From positions 51,826 to 115,825 of the forward strand of contig LNFC01000009.1 of assembly GCA_001464545.1 (NCBI GenBank): a stretch of DNA of 64,000 nucleotides, in the 5' to 3' direction. How positions within the stretch are numbered: the stretch's first letter is position 1; every line of letters starts with the position of its first letter. Under the pieces are notes generated by a model. That model was given only the letters and a program-made list of their open reading frames with translations, made no database searches and had not been told where the DNA came from. This DNA comes from Acidobacteria bacterium Ga0077551. GTDB taxonomy: Bacteria; Pseudomonadota; Alphaproteobacteria; Caulobacterales; Hyphomonadaceae. The position numbers and the translations under genes were made by a program. Shown here piece after piece: positions 17,253 to 25,304 of the stretch.

Positions 17253-18689
17253 ATGGCCGCAAAACTGTTCCGGGCCGCTGCCGCTGTCGCCGTTTCGGCG
17301 ATGCTCGCGCTCGGCGCATCCGCGCAAGGCCTGATCCGCGACGCCGAAATCGAGGAAACGCTGCGCGAATGGACAGACCCCATCCTCGAAGTCGCCGGCC
17401 TCGTGCCGGCTGATGTCGAACTCTACATCATCAATGATGCGTCGCTGAACGCGTTCGTGGCCAACGGACAGCGTATCCACCTGCATACCGGGCTGATCAT
17501 CGAGGCCGAGAATGCGGCGCAGATCAAAGGTGTCATCGGCCACGAAACCTGCCACATCGCCTGCGGCCATACGGTTGCGCGCATGCGCGCCGCGTCAGTC
17601 GCGATGCGCCCGGCCCTCGTCTCCATCGGCCTCGGCATCCTCGCCATCGCCGCCGGAGAGCCCGGCGCCGGCGCCGCCCTTATCGGCAGCTCCGGCCAGT
17701 TCGCCGCCCTCAACTTCTACATCCACACCCGCTCCGAAGAAGCCGCCGCCGACGCAGCCGCGGTAAAGTATCTGGCTGCGCTGGGTCAGTCGCCGGCGGG
17801 GATTGTCGAATTTTTCGAGAATTTCCGGTACCAGGAAGTGCTGTCGGATGCGCGCCGCTATCCTTACTTTCGGGCGCACCCGCTGGCGTCGGACCGCATC
17901 CGCACCACGCGTGAGCTGGCCGAGGCGACAGGCCTGATGGACACTCCGCCTACGGAGCGTGAGCAGCGCCAGTACGAAATGATGCGCGCCAAGCTCGTCG
18001 GCTTCCTCGACACGCCGCTGAAGGTGCGCCGCGATTATCCGGCGACCGACAAGAGCGCGCCGGCCCGCTATGCTCGCGCCATTTCCGGCTTCCGCGCGTC
18101 CGATATCCAGACGGCACTGACAGAGATCGATTCCCTGCTCGCCGAAGAACCGGACAATCCTTATTTCAACGAGCTGAAAGGACAGATCCTGTTCGAGAGC
18201 GGTCGCGCGGCGGACTCTGTCGAGCCCCACAAGCGCTCGCTCGAACTGCTGCCAGGCCAGCCGCTGTTCCTGATCAACTATGCCCGATCACTGAACGCGC
18301 GCAATGCCGACGGAGACACCGCCGCCGCAGAGACGGCGCTGCGCGACGCGCTCGTTGCCGAGCCGGACAACGCTTTCGCCTGGGCGCAGCTCGCCATCAC
18401 GCTGGAACACCAGGACCGCCGCGCCGAAGCCCAGCTCGCCACCGCGGAGTCGGCCTACTGGGTCGGCGACATTGTGCGCGCCAACGCCTTCGCCAAACGC
18501 GCTGCCCAGACGCTCGACAAGTCCACGATCACCTATCGCCGCGCCGACGACATCATGCTGATCACCGACCCCAACAATCCCGACAACCGCGAGTTCTACG
18601 AGCGCTATGGCCGCAAGCCTCGCCTGTCGCTTGAATCCTCGCAACGCCCGATGCCTTTTGGGGATTTTTCGGCTGCCGGCCGCCCATAA
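17253..18689 (+). CDS. Periplasmic M48 metalloprotease with TPR region (BepA-like)
   Basis: This 478-residue secreted zinc protease has an Ala-rich signal peptide ending near ASAQG, then an M48 domain with the zinc motif HETCH (GVIGHETCHIACGHT). A downstream glutamate in the SEEAAADAAAVKYL segment is the third ligand candidate. The C-terminal ~200 residues are helical repeats of TPR type. This layout matches BepA/YfgC, which handles outer-membrane protein assembly and degradation. ATG 17253 is chosen because GGAG (17240-17243) lies 9 bases before it; ATG 17238 lacks a site. Confidence 0.9.
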   Translation: MAAKLFRAAAAVAVSAMLALGASAQGLIRDAEIEETLREWTDPILEVAGLVPADVELYIINDASLNAFVANGQRIHLHTGLIIEAENAAQIKGVIGHETCHIACGHTVARMRAASVAMRPALVSIGLGILAIAAGEPGAGAALIGSSGQFAALNFYIHTRSEEAAADAAAVKYLAALGQSPAGIVEFFENFRYQEVLSDARRYPYFRAHPLASDRIRTTRELAEATGLMDTPPTEREQRQYEMMRAKLVGFLDTPLKVRRDYPATDKSAPARYARAISGFRASDIQTALTEIDSLLAEEPDNPYFNELKGQILFESGRAADSVEPHKRSLELLPGQPLFLINYARSLNARNADGDTAAAETALRDALVAEPDNAFAWAQLAITLEHQDRRAEAQLATAESAYWVGDIVRANAFAKRAAQTLDKSTITYRRADDIMLITDPNNPDNREFYERYGRKPRLSLESSQRPMPFGDFSAAGRP

Positions 18690-18767
18690 CACCTGCGTGA
18701 GCATGGGTGGACTGAGGCGCGCGCTCGCCTATAGTCCGGCCGAATTCATTCACAGGACCGACGCCTC

Positions 18768-19517
18768 ATGACGCCCCTCCTCCGAAACCCCTCGCTCCTG
18801 CTCGCGGCGACGGCGCTCGCCCTGCTGCCGGCCTGCGCGCAGCCCGGCGCCGGGGGCGCCAGCAAATCCGAGCTCGAAAAGATCGTCCGCGAATACATCC
18901 TCGAAAATCCTGAAATCATCGAGGAAGCGCTGATCGCGCTGTCCGAGAAAGAGAAGATTGCCCAGGCCGCTGCCGCGCAGGCCGCCATCGCAGCCAACGC
19001 AAGCGAGCTCTATGCCAAGGCCAGCGACTATTCGATCGGACCGGCCGACGCCAAGGTCACGGTGGTCGAGTTCTTCGACTACCGTTGCGGCTATTGCAAA
19101 CGGTCGGTCGACTGGGTGCGCGCGCTGCCGGAAGAGTATGACGGCGAAGTCCGCGTCGTGTTCAAGGAACTGCCGATCTTCGGCGGCATCAGCGAAACCG
19201 CCGCCCTCGCCGCCCTCGCGGCCGGCAAGCAGGGCAAGTATCTCGAAATGCACGTCGCCTTGATGAACCTCAAATCCAACGACGACCTGACCGAAGCCAG
19301 CATCGACGCCCTCGCCGCCGAAGCCGGCATCAATGTCGCGAAGATGCGCGCCGACATGAAATCGCCCGCCGTCGAAAAGCAGCTGGCCGAAATGAAAGCC
19401 CTCGGCGACGCCCTCGCCGTCGGCGGCACCCCGGGCTTCTTCATCGGCGAACAACACATCGAAGGCGCCAACACGGCCGCGATCGAAGCGGCCATCAGGG
19501 ATGCGCTGAAGAGCTAG
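18768..19517 (+). CDS. DsbA-family thiol-disulfide oxidoreductase (Com1/BdbD-like), lipoprotein
   Basis: This 249-residue protein has a lipoprotein signal (LLPACAQPG lipobox, Cys23) and a helical N-terminal region rich in Glu/Ala (the subfamily's KIVREYILENPEIIEEAL). The thioredoxin fold follows, with active site CGYC in VEFFDYRCGYCKRSV and cis-Pro in GGTPGFFIGEQ. It probably oxidises or isomerises cysteines of exported proteins. It has its own ribosome site and lies 78 bases after the protease gene. Confidence 0.92.
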   Translation: MTPLLRNPSLLLAATALALLPACAQPGAGGASKSELEKIVREYILENPEIIEEALIALSEKEKIAQAAAAQAAIAANASELYAKASDYSIGPADAKVTVVEFFDYRCGYCKRSVDWVRALPEEYDGEVRVVFKELPIFGGISETAALAALAAGKQGKYLEMHVALMNLKSNDDLTEASIDALAAEAGINVAKMRADMKSPAVEKQLAEMKALGDALAVGGTPGFFIGEQHIEGANTAAIEAAIRDALKS

Positions 19518-19699
19518 AGTTTGTACTCGAATTGTACGTCGTGTTTTGGGCCCTAAACGACCGGTCAGGACCATTCCTGCGGCAGAAGCCTGAACCCATG
19601 ACTTTGCATCGCTAGAGGAAAGCCTTCTCACTGCAGGCCCCCAGCCAAACAGCCTCCGGGTTTGCAGGCACGGTTCAAAGCGTTACGGAACGCCGGATT

Positions 19700-19748
19700 C
19701 TTTACACTTCGGACTGGACATGTAAAGAAAATCGCTTTTCGTTTACAT
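19700..19748. promoter_or_regulatory. Candidate operator for the Fic gene (TTTACA/TGTAAA boxes)
   Basis: An inverted pair CTTTACA ... TGTAAAG (19700-19706 and 19721-19727) with 14 bases between arms is followed by a third half-site GTTTACAT at 19741-19748, directly before the Fic start at 19752. Fic proteins with a C-terminal winged helix often repress their own promoter, so autoregulation is a reasonable inference. No experiment supports it. Confidence 0.45.
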
Positions 19749-19751
19749 CAC

Positions 19752-20867
19752 ATGACCCATCCGAACGCCCCTTCCGCCTATAGGTTGCCAGAACTGCCTC
19801 CACCGGTCGATCTTGAGACGGTGGAGGTGCTGAAGGCATTGGCCCGTGCAAATCGTGCGCTTGCAGAACTCAAAGGCGCAGCACAATCGATCCCCAATCA
19901 GGGCATCCTGATCAACACGCTCGCATTGCAGGAAGCTAAGGCCAGCTCCGAAATCGAGAACATTGTCACGACACAGGACGAACTCTTCCAGATCGAAGTT
20001 TTCCCGGAAGGCCCGGGCTCGCCGGCAGCCAAGGAAGTGGCACTCTACCGCGACGCGCTTAAACTCGGCCTAAACGATATGCGTAGCCATAGCGGTCTCA
20101 TCACGAACCGCGCCGTCATCGCCATGTTCCGCCTGCTCAAAGGGCGCAGCGATGGCTTCCGCACACTGCCAGGCACTGAACTGCGCAATGACCGGACGGG
20201 CGAAACCGTTTACGTGCCGCCTGGCCCCGAAGAGATTGAGCGCCTGATGGCGGCGCTGGAGCATTTCATCAACGATGATGAAGCAAGCTACCTCGATCCG
20301 CTGATCAAAATGGCGATTCTGCACCACCAGTTCGAGAGCATTCACCCCTTCCCGGATGGCAACGGCCGCATCGGGCGCATACTGAACGTGCTATACCTCA
20401 CGCGCACCGGCCTGCTTGAGATTCCAATACTCTATCTAAGTCGTCACATTACGCGCACGAAGAATGATTATTATCGCTTACTGCAGGCCGTGCGCGACTC
20501 CGGTGGCGCCCCGGAACATTGGCAGGCTTGGACTCTCTATATTCTAGAAGCCGTTGCCGAGACCTCTCGCACGACGTTGCAACTCGTCGTCGGGCTGCGC
20601 GGCCTTATGGCCGACTACAAGCAACGCCTGCGCCGCGAACTGCCAAAAATCTATAGTCAGGATCTCCTGAATAATCTTTTCCGCCATCCTTACACGCGCA
20701 TCGAATATGTCATGACCGACCTGCATGTCAGCCGCCCCACAGCGACCAAGTATCTCGAGCAGCTGGCCGAAAAGGGCCTTGTCACCAAGCATCCTGCGGG
20801 CCGGAACAACTATTATATCAACGGCCCGCTCGTGGCGTTGTTTCTTTCTGTGTCAGAGGGCGGATGA
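19752..20867 (+). CDS. Fic family protein (AMPylator) with C-terminal winged helix
   Basis: This 371-residue Fic protein transfers AMP to a target hydroxyl. The catalytic motif HPFPDGNGRIGR starts near residue 198 and is complete. An inhibitory helix motif SSEIEN near residues 64-69 fits class II autoinhibition, where its Glu blocks ATP gamma-phosphate. The N-terminal Fic_N region reads YRLPELPPPVDLETVEVL. The C-terminus (YVMTDLHVSRPTATKYLEQLAEKGLV) is a winged helix. The ATG at 19752 fits this family's N-terminus; a longer in-frame start at 19662 would include the operator region. Base composition is less GC-biased than its neighbours, which suggests acquisition. Target unknown. Confidence 0.9.
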   Translation: MTHPNAPSAYRLPELPPPVDLETVEVLKALARANRALAELKGAAQSIPNQGILINTLALQEAKASSEIENIVTTQDELFQIEVFPEGPGSPAAKEVALYRDALKLGLNDMRSHSGLITNRAVIAMFRLLKGRSDGFRTLPGTELRNDRTGETVYVPPGPEEIERLMAALEHFINDDEASYLDPLIKMAILHHQFESIHPFPDGNGRIGRILNVLYLTRTGLLEIPILYLSRHITRTKNDYYRLLQAVRDSGGAPEHWQAWTLYILEAVAETSRTTLQLVVGLRGLMADYKQRLRRELPKIYSQDLLNNLFRHPYTRIEYVMTDLHVSRPTATKYLEQLAEKGLVTKHPAGRNNYYINGPLVALFLSVSEGG

Positions 20868-20884
20868 TATGAGGACGGAAAACA

Positions 20885-20962
20885 ATGACTACGCGGGACT
20901 GGTCAAAAAAATCGGTAGTGGCCCAGTTCGTCGAAACACAAATTGATCGCTGGAAAAGTTGA
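20885..20962 (+). pseudogene. Truncated 25-codon ORF, possible remnant of a DNA-binding gene
   Basis: The ATG at 20885 has a GAGGACGGA region upstream and encodes 25 residues beginning MTTRDWSKKSVVAQFVETQ before TGA. The sequence resembles the first residues of small phage-type helix-turn-helix proteins (VAQFVETQI), but the helix-turn-helix part is missing. In another frame, translation continues for about 25 protein-like residues to a TAG near 21034. I read it as a decayed or truncated gene 17 bases after fic; a genuine micro-protein is the alternative. Confidence 0.35.
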
Positions 20963-21128
20963 TTCTTGCGCATTGCGATCACTTCTACGTCGGCACTGCA
21001 TCAATGACCGATATCGGCGAGTTCGAGCCTTAGAGTGGGCGGCATGCCGGTTGACCGCCCTTGAGCGACCAAGCCGTTTGGCCATATGGTATGCCTTGGC
21101 ATTCCCCCAGAACGGATGGCAATGGCCC

Positions 21129-21461
21129 ATGCCCGAACCACCAAATGCTTTAAGCTTCGGACGGCCGAGTCTCTATCGCGACCGCTGGCTCAATTGGGTG
21201 AGCGATCCCGTAATTGAGAAGACTGGCATGACATTTGATCGTACGCCGTCGGGCCCGATCATCGCGCCAATAGGCAAGTTCCGCGTCTGCGCCTACCACA
21301 TCGACTTCGATGAGCGCCCGACTTGTTGGCTCGATGTCGAGACACTCGCAGAAGCGCTCTACATCTGCGAGAGCATCGGCGAAGCCTCTAGAGGCCGGAA
21401 CGTGGACTTCGCAGTGGCCTACGACGAAATCGGCGAAAACTTGCCTATCCGGTCTGTATGA
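21129..21461 (+). CDS. Hypothetical protein in the Fic patch
   Basis: This ORF of about 110 residues from ATG 21129 (in-frame TTG at 20943 possible) has protein-like composition: YRDRWLNWVSDPV, FRVCAYHIDFDERPTCWLDVETLAEALYICESI, and an acidic end. It has no signal or membrane segment. I recognise no family. Its codon use is less GC-biased than the core genes, like fic, so both may have arrived together. The region upstream to 20963 carries only fragments. Confidence 0.5.
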   Translation: MPEPPNALSFGRPSLYRDRWLNWVSDPVIEKTGMTFDRTPSGPIIAPIGKFRVCAYHIDFDERPTCWLDVETLAEALYICESIGEASRGRNVDFAVAYDEIGENLPIRSV

Positions 21462-21526
21462 TCAAAAGCAATTATTGACCGAAATGGCGCTACCGGCGAC
21501 TTGACCCCCGGCCTTTTGGTCGCCGT

Positions 21527-22999
21527 TCAAACCCAGGTGCCGTGGAAGCCGAGTGGCCAGGCGCGGTCGCCGCGCCAGATGCAGACCGGGCCGTCGCTGA
21601 CCCGGACGGCATCGAAAACGCAGATGTCGGTGGTGGCGGTCTTGAGGTTCAGCACGGGGCCGATGAGCCAGCTGTCGGCTTCGTCCTGCTTGCCCGGCTT
21701 CGGGACGAATAGGAACTCCTCGACCATGCGCGACGCCCCGAAATCGAACGTGTCGGTGGTCCCGGTTTCCCAGTCGTGGACGCTGACGGCCGAAAGGCCG
21801 GGCCGGGTCGCGGGCTGACCTGTCATCAGCGCCGTGAGGCGGCGAGGCAGGCCATGCCGGCGAGGGTCAACCTGCGGGAAGTCGCCGTCGAGGCCTGTCT
21901 CGATCAACCGGGCATCCCCCGATGGCGGGATGACGATCTGCGTGAGGTCGCTCTGGAACCGCGCCTCGCGGCCTTTCCAGTCACCGCGGATTTCGTCGAC
22001 GCCGCCGCCGACACCCAGCACCGGCTCCTTGTAGAGGGCGGCGTCTATGCGGATCGTGCCGTCCGCGTCCTCCCAGGCAGCGCCCGTATGATAGAAGGCG
22101 CGCGCCGGCCCCTGCGCCCAACGGCGGTTGGAGAAGTCGTTCTTGTCGACGATCAGGAACTGGAAGCCTTCCTCGGGACGCCATTCAAACCCGTTCACCA
22201 CCGGGGGCCGGAACGCTTCGTTGACCCAGGGCTGGACGAGGATGATGAGGTGGCGATCCGTCATCGCCCAGTCGTGGATATAGGCCGCCTTGCCGATATT
22301 CAGTAGGCCGAAGGACTTCAGGCTGCCATCCGCGGCAATGCGGTAGACACCGACATTCCGGCCGTTGATCGCGAGGTTCCAGACCGTACCATCCGGCTCC
22401 CGCTTGGGATGGGCGAGGAACGGCATACCCGCCAGGTCATCGCGCCAATCCTTTACGCCGTGGGTTTCAAGCGTTGCTGCATCCAGGGCGATGGCGGAGC
22501 CGCCTTCCCAGAGGGCGTAGAGTTTGCCGTCGATGACGATCACGGACGTGTTGGCCGCATTCACGTCATCGGCGCTGGTCACCGGAAAGTCCGGGTGTCC
22601 CACCGTACCGAAGCCCGGCGCCATGAACTTGCCTTGGGCCTGCTCGATCCCGCGCTTGTTGGTTTGCACGAAGCGGCCGGAATGCACGGCCTTGCCGTCC
22701 GCGACCGCGATGCGCTGGATCATGCCGTCGCCGTCGAACCAATGGCTGGCGAAATCGTCCTTGCCATAGCGGAACTGCGCCGGCCCGTTGCGGTAGAGGC
22801 AGCCCTCAAGACCCTTCGGCACCTTGCCAAAGACAAGCCGCATCGGTGCGGGATCGAACCCGCCCGCCGGCGCGGAGGTGTAGCCGAGGTGCCAGTCCGG
22901 CATCGCCGGCGTGCCGGCAAAGGCGGGAGACAGGCCAAGACCGAAAACGGCGGTACCGGCAGCGCTGGTTGTCAGGAAGTGGCGGCGGGAAAAGGTCAT
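21527..22999 (-). CDS. Carotenoid oxygenase family protein with TAT signal
   Basis: This 490-residue member of the carotenoid cleavage dioxygenase (RPE65/apocarotenoid/lignostilbene) family has a twin-arginine signal (SRRHFLTTSAAGTAVFGLGL), so it should be exported folded. The family opening LYRNGPAQFRYG and HWFDGDGM is clear. Histidine iron ligands are likely in FLAHPKRE, IHDWAMTDRHL, FYHTGAAWED and the C-terminal GFHGTWV. It oxidatively cleaves a conjugated double bond; the substrate may be a carotenoid, apocarotenoid or stilbene. The ATG at 22999 has GAGGAG upstream. It lies 32 bases after the DUF2141 gene in one operon. Confidence 0.93.
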   Translation of the reverse strand: MTFSRRHFLTTSAAGTAVFGLGLSPAFAGTPAMPDWHLGYTSAPAGGFDPAPMRLVFGKVPKGLEGCLYRNGPAQFRYGKDDFASHWFDGDGMIQRIAVADGKAVHSGRFVQTNKRGIEQAQGKFMAPGFGTVGHPDFPVTSADDVNAANTSVIVIDGKLYALWEGGSAIALDAATLETHGVKDWRDDLAGMPFLAHPKREPDGTVWNLAINGRNVGVYRIAADGSLKSFGLLNIGKAAYIHDWAMTDRHLIILVQPWVNEAFRPPVVNGFEWRPEEGFQFLIVDKNDFSNRRWAQGPARAFYHTGAAWEDADGTIRIDAALYKEPVLGVGGGVDEIRGDWKGREARFQSDLTQIVIPPSGDARLIETGLDGDFPQVDPRRHGLPRRLTALMTGQPATRPGLSAVSVHDWETGTTDTFDFGASRMVEEFLFVPKPGKQDEADSWLIGPVLNLKTATTDICVFDAVRVSDGPVCIWRGDRAWPLGFHGTWV

Positions 23000-23031
23000 G
23001 TCGGGCTCCTCAAATCGAAATCGGATCAGGC

Positions 23032-23451
23032 TCAGTTGACCGAAATGACCTGGACAGCGCCGTCTTCGGTCACTTCGAACCGGGCGTCGTCCCACTTGGC
23101 GGGTCCAAACCGGCCCATTGCATTGTTCGAGAACGCAAAGGGCTCGGTCGGCATGCCGAATGGGTTGCTGTTCATCTCGCCGTCGCCGTTCACGTCGTGA
23201 TAGAGCTTGATTCCGTATTCGCCGGGGGCCAGCCCCTCGACGGTCACACTGACGGTGGCGGCGTTGACCACCACGTCGGCCCCGGACACAGCTTTGCCGC
23301 CCTCATATCCAGCCGCGTCAAAGACGCCGAGGCGGATCGCGCCGGTCTGTTTCTGGATGTTCTCGAGGGTCACGGTCAGGGGGCCGGCCAGGGCAGTTGG
23401 GGCCAGAACGGTCAGGCAAAGGGCGGCGGCGATCAGGGATTTGCGGGTCAT
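23032..23451 (-). CDS. Secreted DUF2141 protein
   Basis: This 139-residue protein has a cleavable signal (LIAAALCLTVLAPTALAGP) and a DUF2141 beta-sandwich. Typical segments are GAIRLGVFDAAGY, LAPGEYGIKLYHDVNGDGEMNSNPFGMPTEPFAFSNNA and the closing DARFEV. The family is periplasmic and of unknown role, and is repeatedly found beside carotenoid oxygenase genes, as here. GGAGAC precedes ATG 23451. It is the first gene of the pair and probably carries the promoter. Confidence 0.92.
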   Translation of the reverse strand: MTRKSLIAAALCLTVLAPTALAGPLTVTLENIQKQTGAIRLGVFDAAGYEGGKAVSGADVVVNAATVSVTVEGLAPGEYGIKLYHDVNGDGEMNSNPFGMPTEPFAFSNNAMGRFGPAKWDDARFEVTEDGAVQVISVN

Positions 23452-23699
23452 TTCAGTCTCCGTTGTTGGGGTCAGCGGCCGTTTGCCTGCTGCGAGACTG
23501 AAGATGGCAAGGTCCGCGGCCGCCCGCAGCCGCATCTTCACGAACGGGCCTGTTTCCTTCGTGAAATGGAGCCAATGTCATTCGCGAAGCGCCAATGACA
23601 ACGCCTTTTCATCCGGCGAAGCACCGGCGGGCGAACCCTTGCAAGGGCATCAACCGTGCGAAAACAAGGTCCAGCCCGGGTAGCCGCGTTTTCGGCGAT

Positions 23700-24134
23700 C
23701 TAGTCGTCGTCCCCGACACCCCCGCGAAGGGCTTTGACCTCGCCGCGCTTCTTCTTGGACGTGATCCGGCGGCGGACGCTGCCGGCGGTGGGTTTGGTCT
23801 TGATGCGCCGCTTCGGGGCGACGGAGGCCTTGAGGATCATCTCGGCGAGCCGCGCGCGGGCGGCCTGCCGGTTCTGAAGCTGGCTGCGGTGTTCGCTGGC
23901 CTCCAGCATCAGCCGGCCGTCTGCCGTGATCCGGCTGGCATAGAGCTTCTGGAACCGTTCCTTGATGGCGGCCGGCAGTGACGAGGCGCCCACCTGCCAG
24001 GTCAGCTGCACCGCGGATGACACCTTGTTCACGTTCTGCCCGCCAGGGCCGGACGACCGCACGAACGCCTCGCTGATCTCCCAGGCCGGGAGGGTCAGGG
24101 TGCCGGAAATGCGCAGATCGCCAAACTCGCTCAT
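23700..24134 (-). CDS. arfB: Alternative ribosome-rescue peptidyl-tRNA hydrolase ArfB (YaeJ)
   Basis: This 144-residue protein has the class I release-factor catalytic domain with the GGQ motif (VRSSGPGGQNVNKVSSAVQL). The positively charged C-terminal tail (RRIKTKPTAGSVRRRITSKKKRG) enters the mRNA channel of stalled ribosomes. The length and absence of codon-recognition domains fit ArfB rather than RF1/RF2. Start ATG 24134 is preferred over a TTG at 24164. Confidence 0.94.
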   Translation of the reverse strand: MSEFGDLRISGTLTLPAWEISEAFVRSSGPGGQNVNKVSSAVQLTWQVGASSLPAAIKERFQKLYASRITADGRLMLEASEHRSQLQNRQAARARLAEMILKASVAPKRRIKTKPTAGSVRRRITSKKKRGEVKALRGGVGDDD

Positions 24135-24274
24135 CGGGGAAACCTGAAGGACCTGTTCAGCCAAAGTTCAGACGCGGGGGCAGACATTCGGCCCCAAGAA
24201 ACCGGTGTTTGCGCGCTTAGTCCAGCTTGCGTGCCGGCGCCAGGTAAAGTCGATCCCGAAAGGCCCGTGTTACC

Positions 24275-24832
24275 ATGACCCTTCTCAAGACCTTCACCCG
24301 CTTCATGGCCGCCGCTACGGCGGCAAGCTTCATCCTGGCGCCTGTGGCGCATGCAGACCGGGATGACCGGCGCGGCAAGGACCGCGGCGGCTGGGACCGG
24401 TACGATGATGATGATGATCACCGCCGTTACCGTAAGAGCGACTACCGCGACCATCGCCGCGACGACTGGCGTGACGACCGGCGCGACTATCGCCGCGAGC
24501 ACTACCGCGACGATTACCGCCGCCATAAACCGGTCGTCGTCTACAGGCCGTCCTACAACTACTATCCCCGCAGCTCGGTGACCGTGACCTACGGCCACTC
24601 TTATGGACCGTACTACTATTCCGGCTACCGGCCGCGCTACGATGTCGGCCATTACTACAGCTACGGGCCGCGCCGCACGGTCTACATCAACGATTACAGC
24701 CATTACGGCCTCTACGATCCGCCGCGCGGCTATCACTGGGTGCGCGACAATGACCGGGGCGATGCCATCCTGGCCTCGGTTGCGACCGGCGCCATCCTCG
24801 GCCTCGTGATCGGCGCCATTGCCACGGACTGA
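24275..24832 (+). CDS. RcnB-family periplasmic protein with Asp/Arg-rich region
   Basis: This 185-residue protein has a signal peptide ending near PVAHA, then about 60 residues of alternating Asp, Arg, Tyr and His (DRDDRRGKDRGGWDRY and similar). A Tyr/Pro-rich stretch follows, then a C-terminal RcnB-type domain (YGLYDPPRGYHWVRDN) ending in a glycine-rich hydrophobic segment (AILGLVIGAIA). RcnB of E. coli takes part in nickel/cobalt homeostasis, but most family members are uncharacterised. The charged region may bind metals or polyanions. Confidence 0.85.
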   Translation: MTLLKTFTRFMAAATAASFILAPVAHADRDDRRGKDRGGWDRYDDDDDHRRYRKSDYRDHRRDDWRDDRRDYRREHYRDDYRRHKPVVVYRPSYNYYPRSSVTVTYGHSYGPYYYSGYRPRYDVGHYYSYGPRRTVYINDYSHYGLYDPPRGYHWVRDNDRGDAILASVATGAILGLVIGAIATD

Positions 24833-25032
24833 CCGCTCAAGCCTCCTTCGACGCCTTTTGAGGCTAACTCGCGCCCGGGCTGCCCTGCAAAGGCACCCGG
24901 GTGTATTTTTATGCAAATGCCATAATCCATGCAGCGTTCACCGCGATGTTAACTTCACATTGGCGCAAATCATGCTTAGGTCCGGACTGCACCGGATGGT
25001 CCGGAGCAAAGGCCGTGCATACCGCACGCGTG

Positions 25033-25046
25033 AAAGGAGGTGATCC
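25033..25046 (+). promoter_or_regulatory. 14-base perfect anti-SD match before a leader ORF
   Basis: AAAGGAGGTGATCC is the exact reverse complement of the conserved 16S rRNA 3' end. It ends immediately before ATG 25047, with 6 bases from GGAGG to the start. A small hairpin (CGTGC-ATACC-GCACG, about 25015-25028) precedes it. Such a long match is far beyond a normal ribosome site and may hold or stall ribosomes. Confidence 0.75.
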
Positions 25047-25127
25047 ATGTCGAGTGAGAAACCAGGTGAGGCCATTGGGTCTGTGTCCTATGGTGTCTGG
25101 CTGGAGCAGCCTCTGACCAGCGCCTAG
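25047..25127 (+). CDS. 26-residue leader peptide or small protein upstream of kdsA
   Basis: This short ORF (MSSEKPGEAIGSVSYGVWLE, then QPLTSA) stops at TAG 25125-25127. It follows a perfect 14-base Shine-Dalgarno and is followed by a factor-independent terminator at 25183-25216, about 90 bases before kdsA. It could be an attenuation leader, a small protein on its own transcript, or a dual-function RNA. No run of a single regulatory amino acid is seen, so classical amino-acid attenuation is unlikely. Confidence 0.6.
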   Translation: MSSEKPGEAIGSVSYGVWLEQPLTSA

Positions 25128-25182
25128 AGATTCGAAGGGCCGCTGAAACGCCGCCCGGACCTGATTGCCCCATGGGCTCACG

Positions 25183-25216
25183 GAAGCCGCTCCTTGATCG
25201 GGGCGGCTTCTTTGAT
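25183..25216 (+). terminator. Factor-independent terminator between leader ORF and kdsA
   Basis: GAAGCCGC (25183-25190) pairs with GCGGCTTC (25203-25210), extended by TCC/GGG pairing, with a short loop and a T-rich run after it (TTTGATT). It would end the leader transcript or act as an attenuator 90 bases before kdsA. Confidence 0.7.
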
Positions 25217-25304
25217 TCCGGTTTGATTCTGGCGGCCTGTTGACGAGGCTTTTGCGCCGGGCGGTTTTTCCGCTAAGGCAGCGCCAGCAAGAAGGAGCGG
25301 CCCC

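Noticed and set aside
24131..24916. 261-codon minus-strand open frame over the RcnB-like gene
   Set aside because: The Val/Ala/Ile-rich translation comes from the reverse of the Asp/Arg/Tyr repeats; the plus-strand gene has a signal peptide and family domain.
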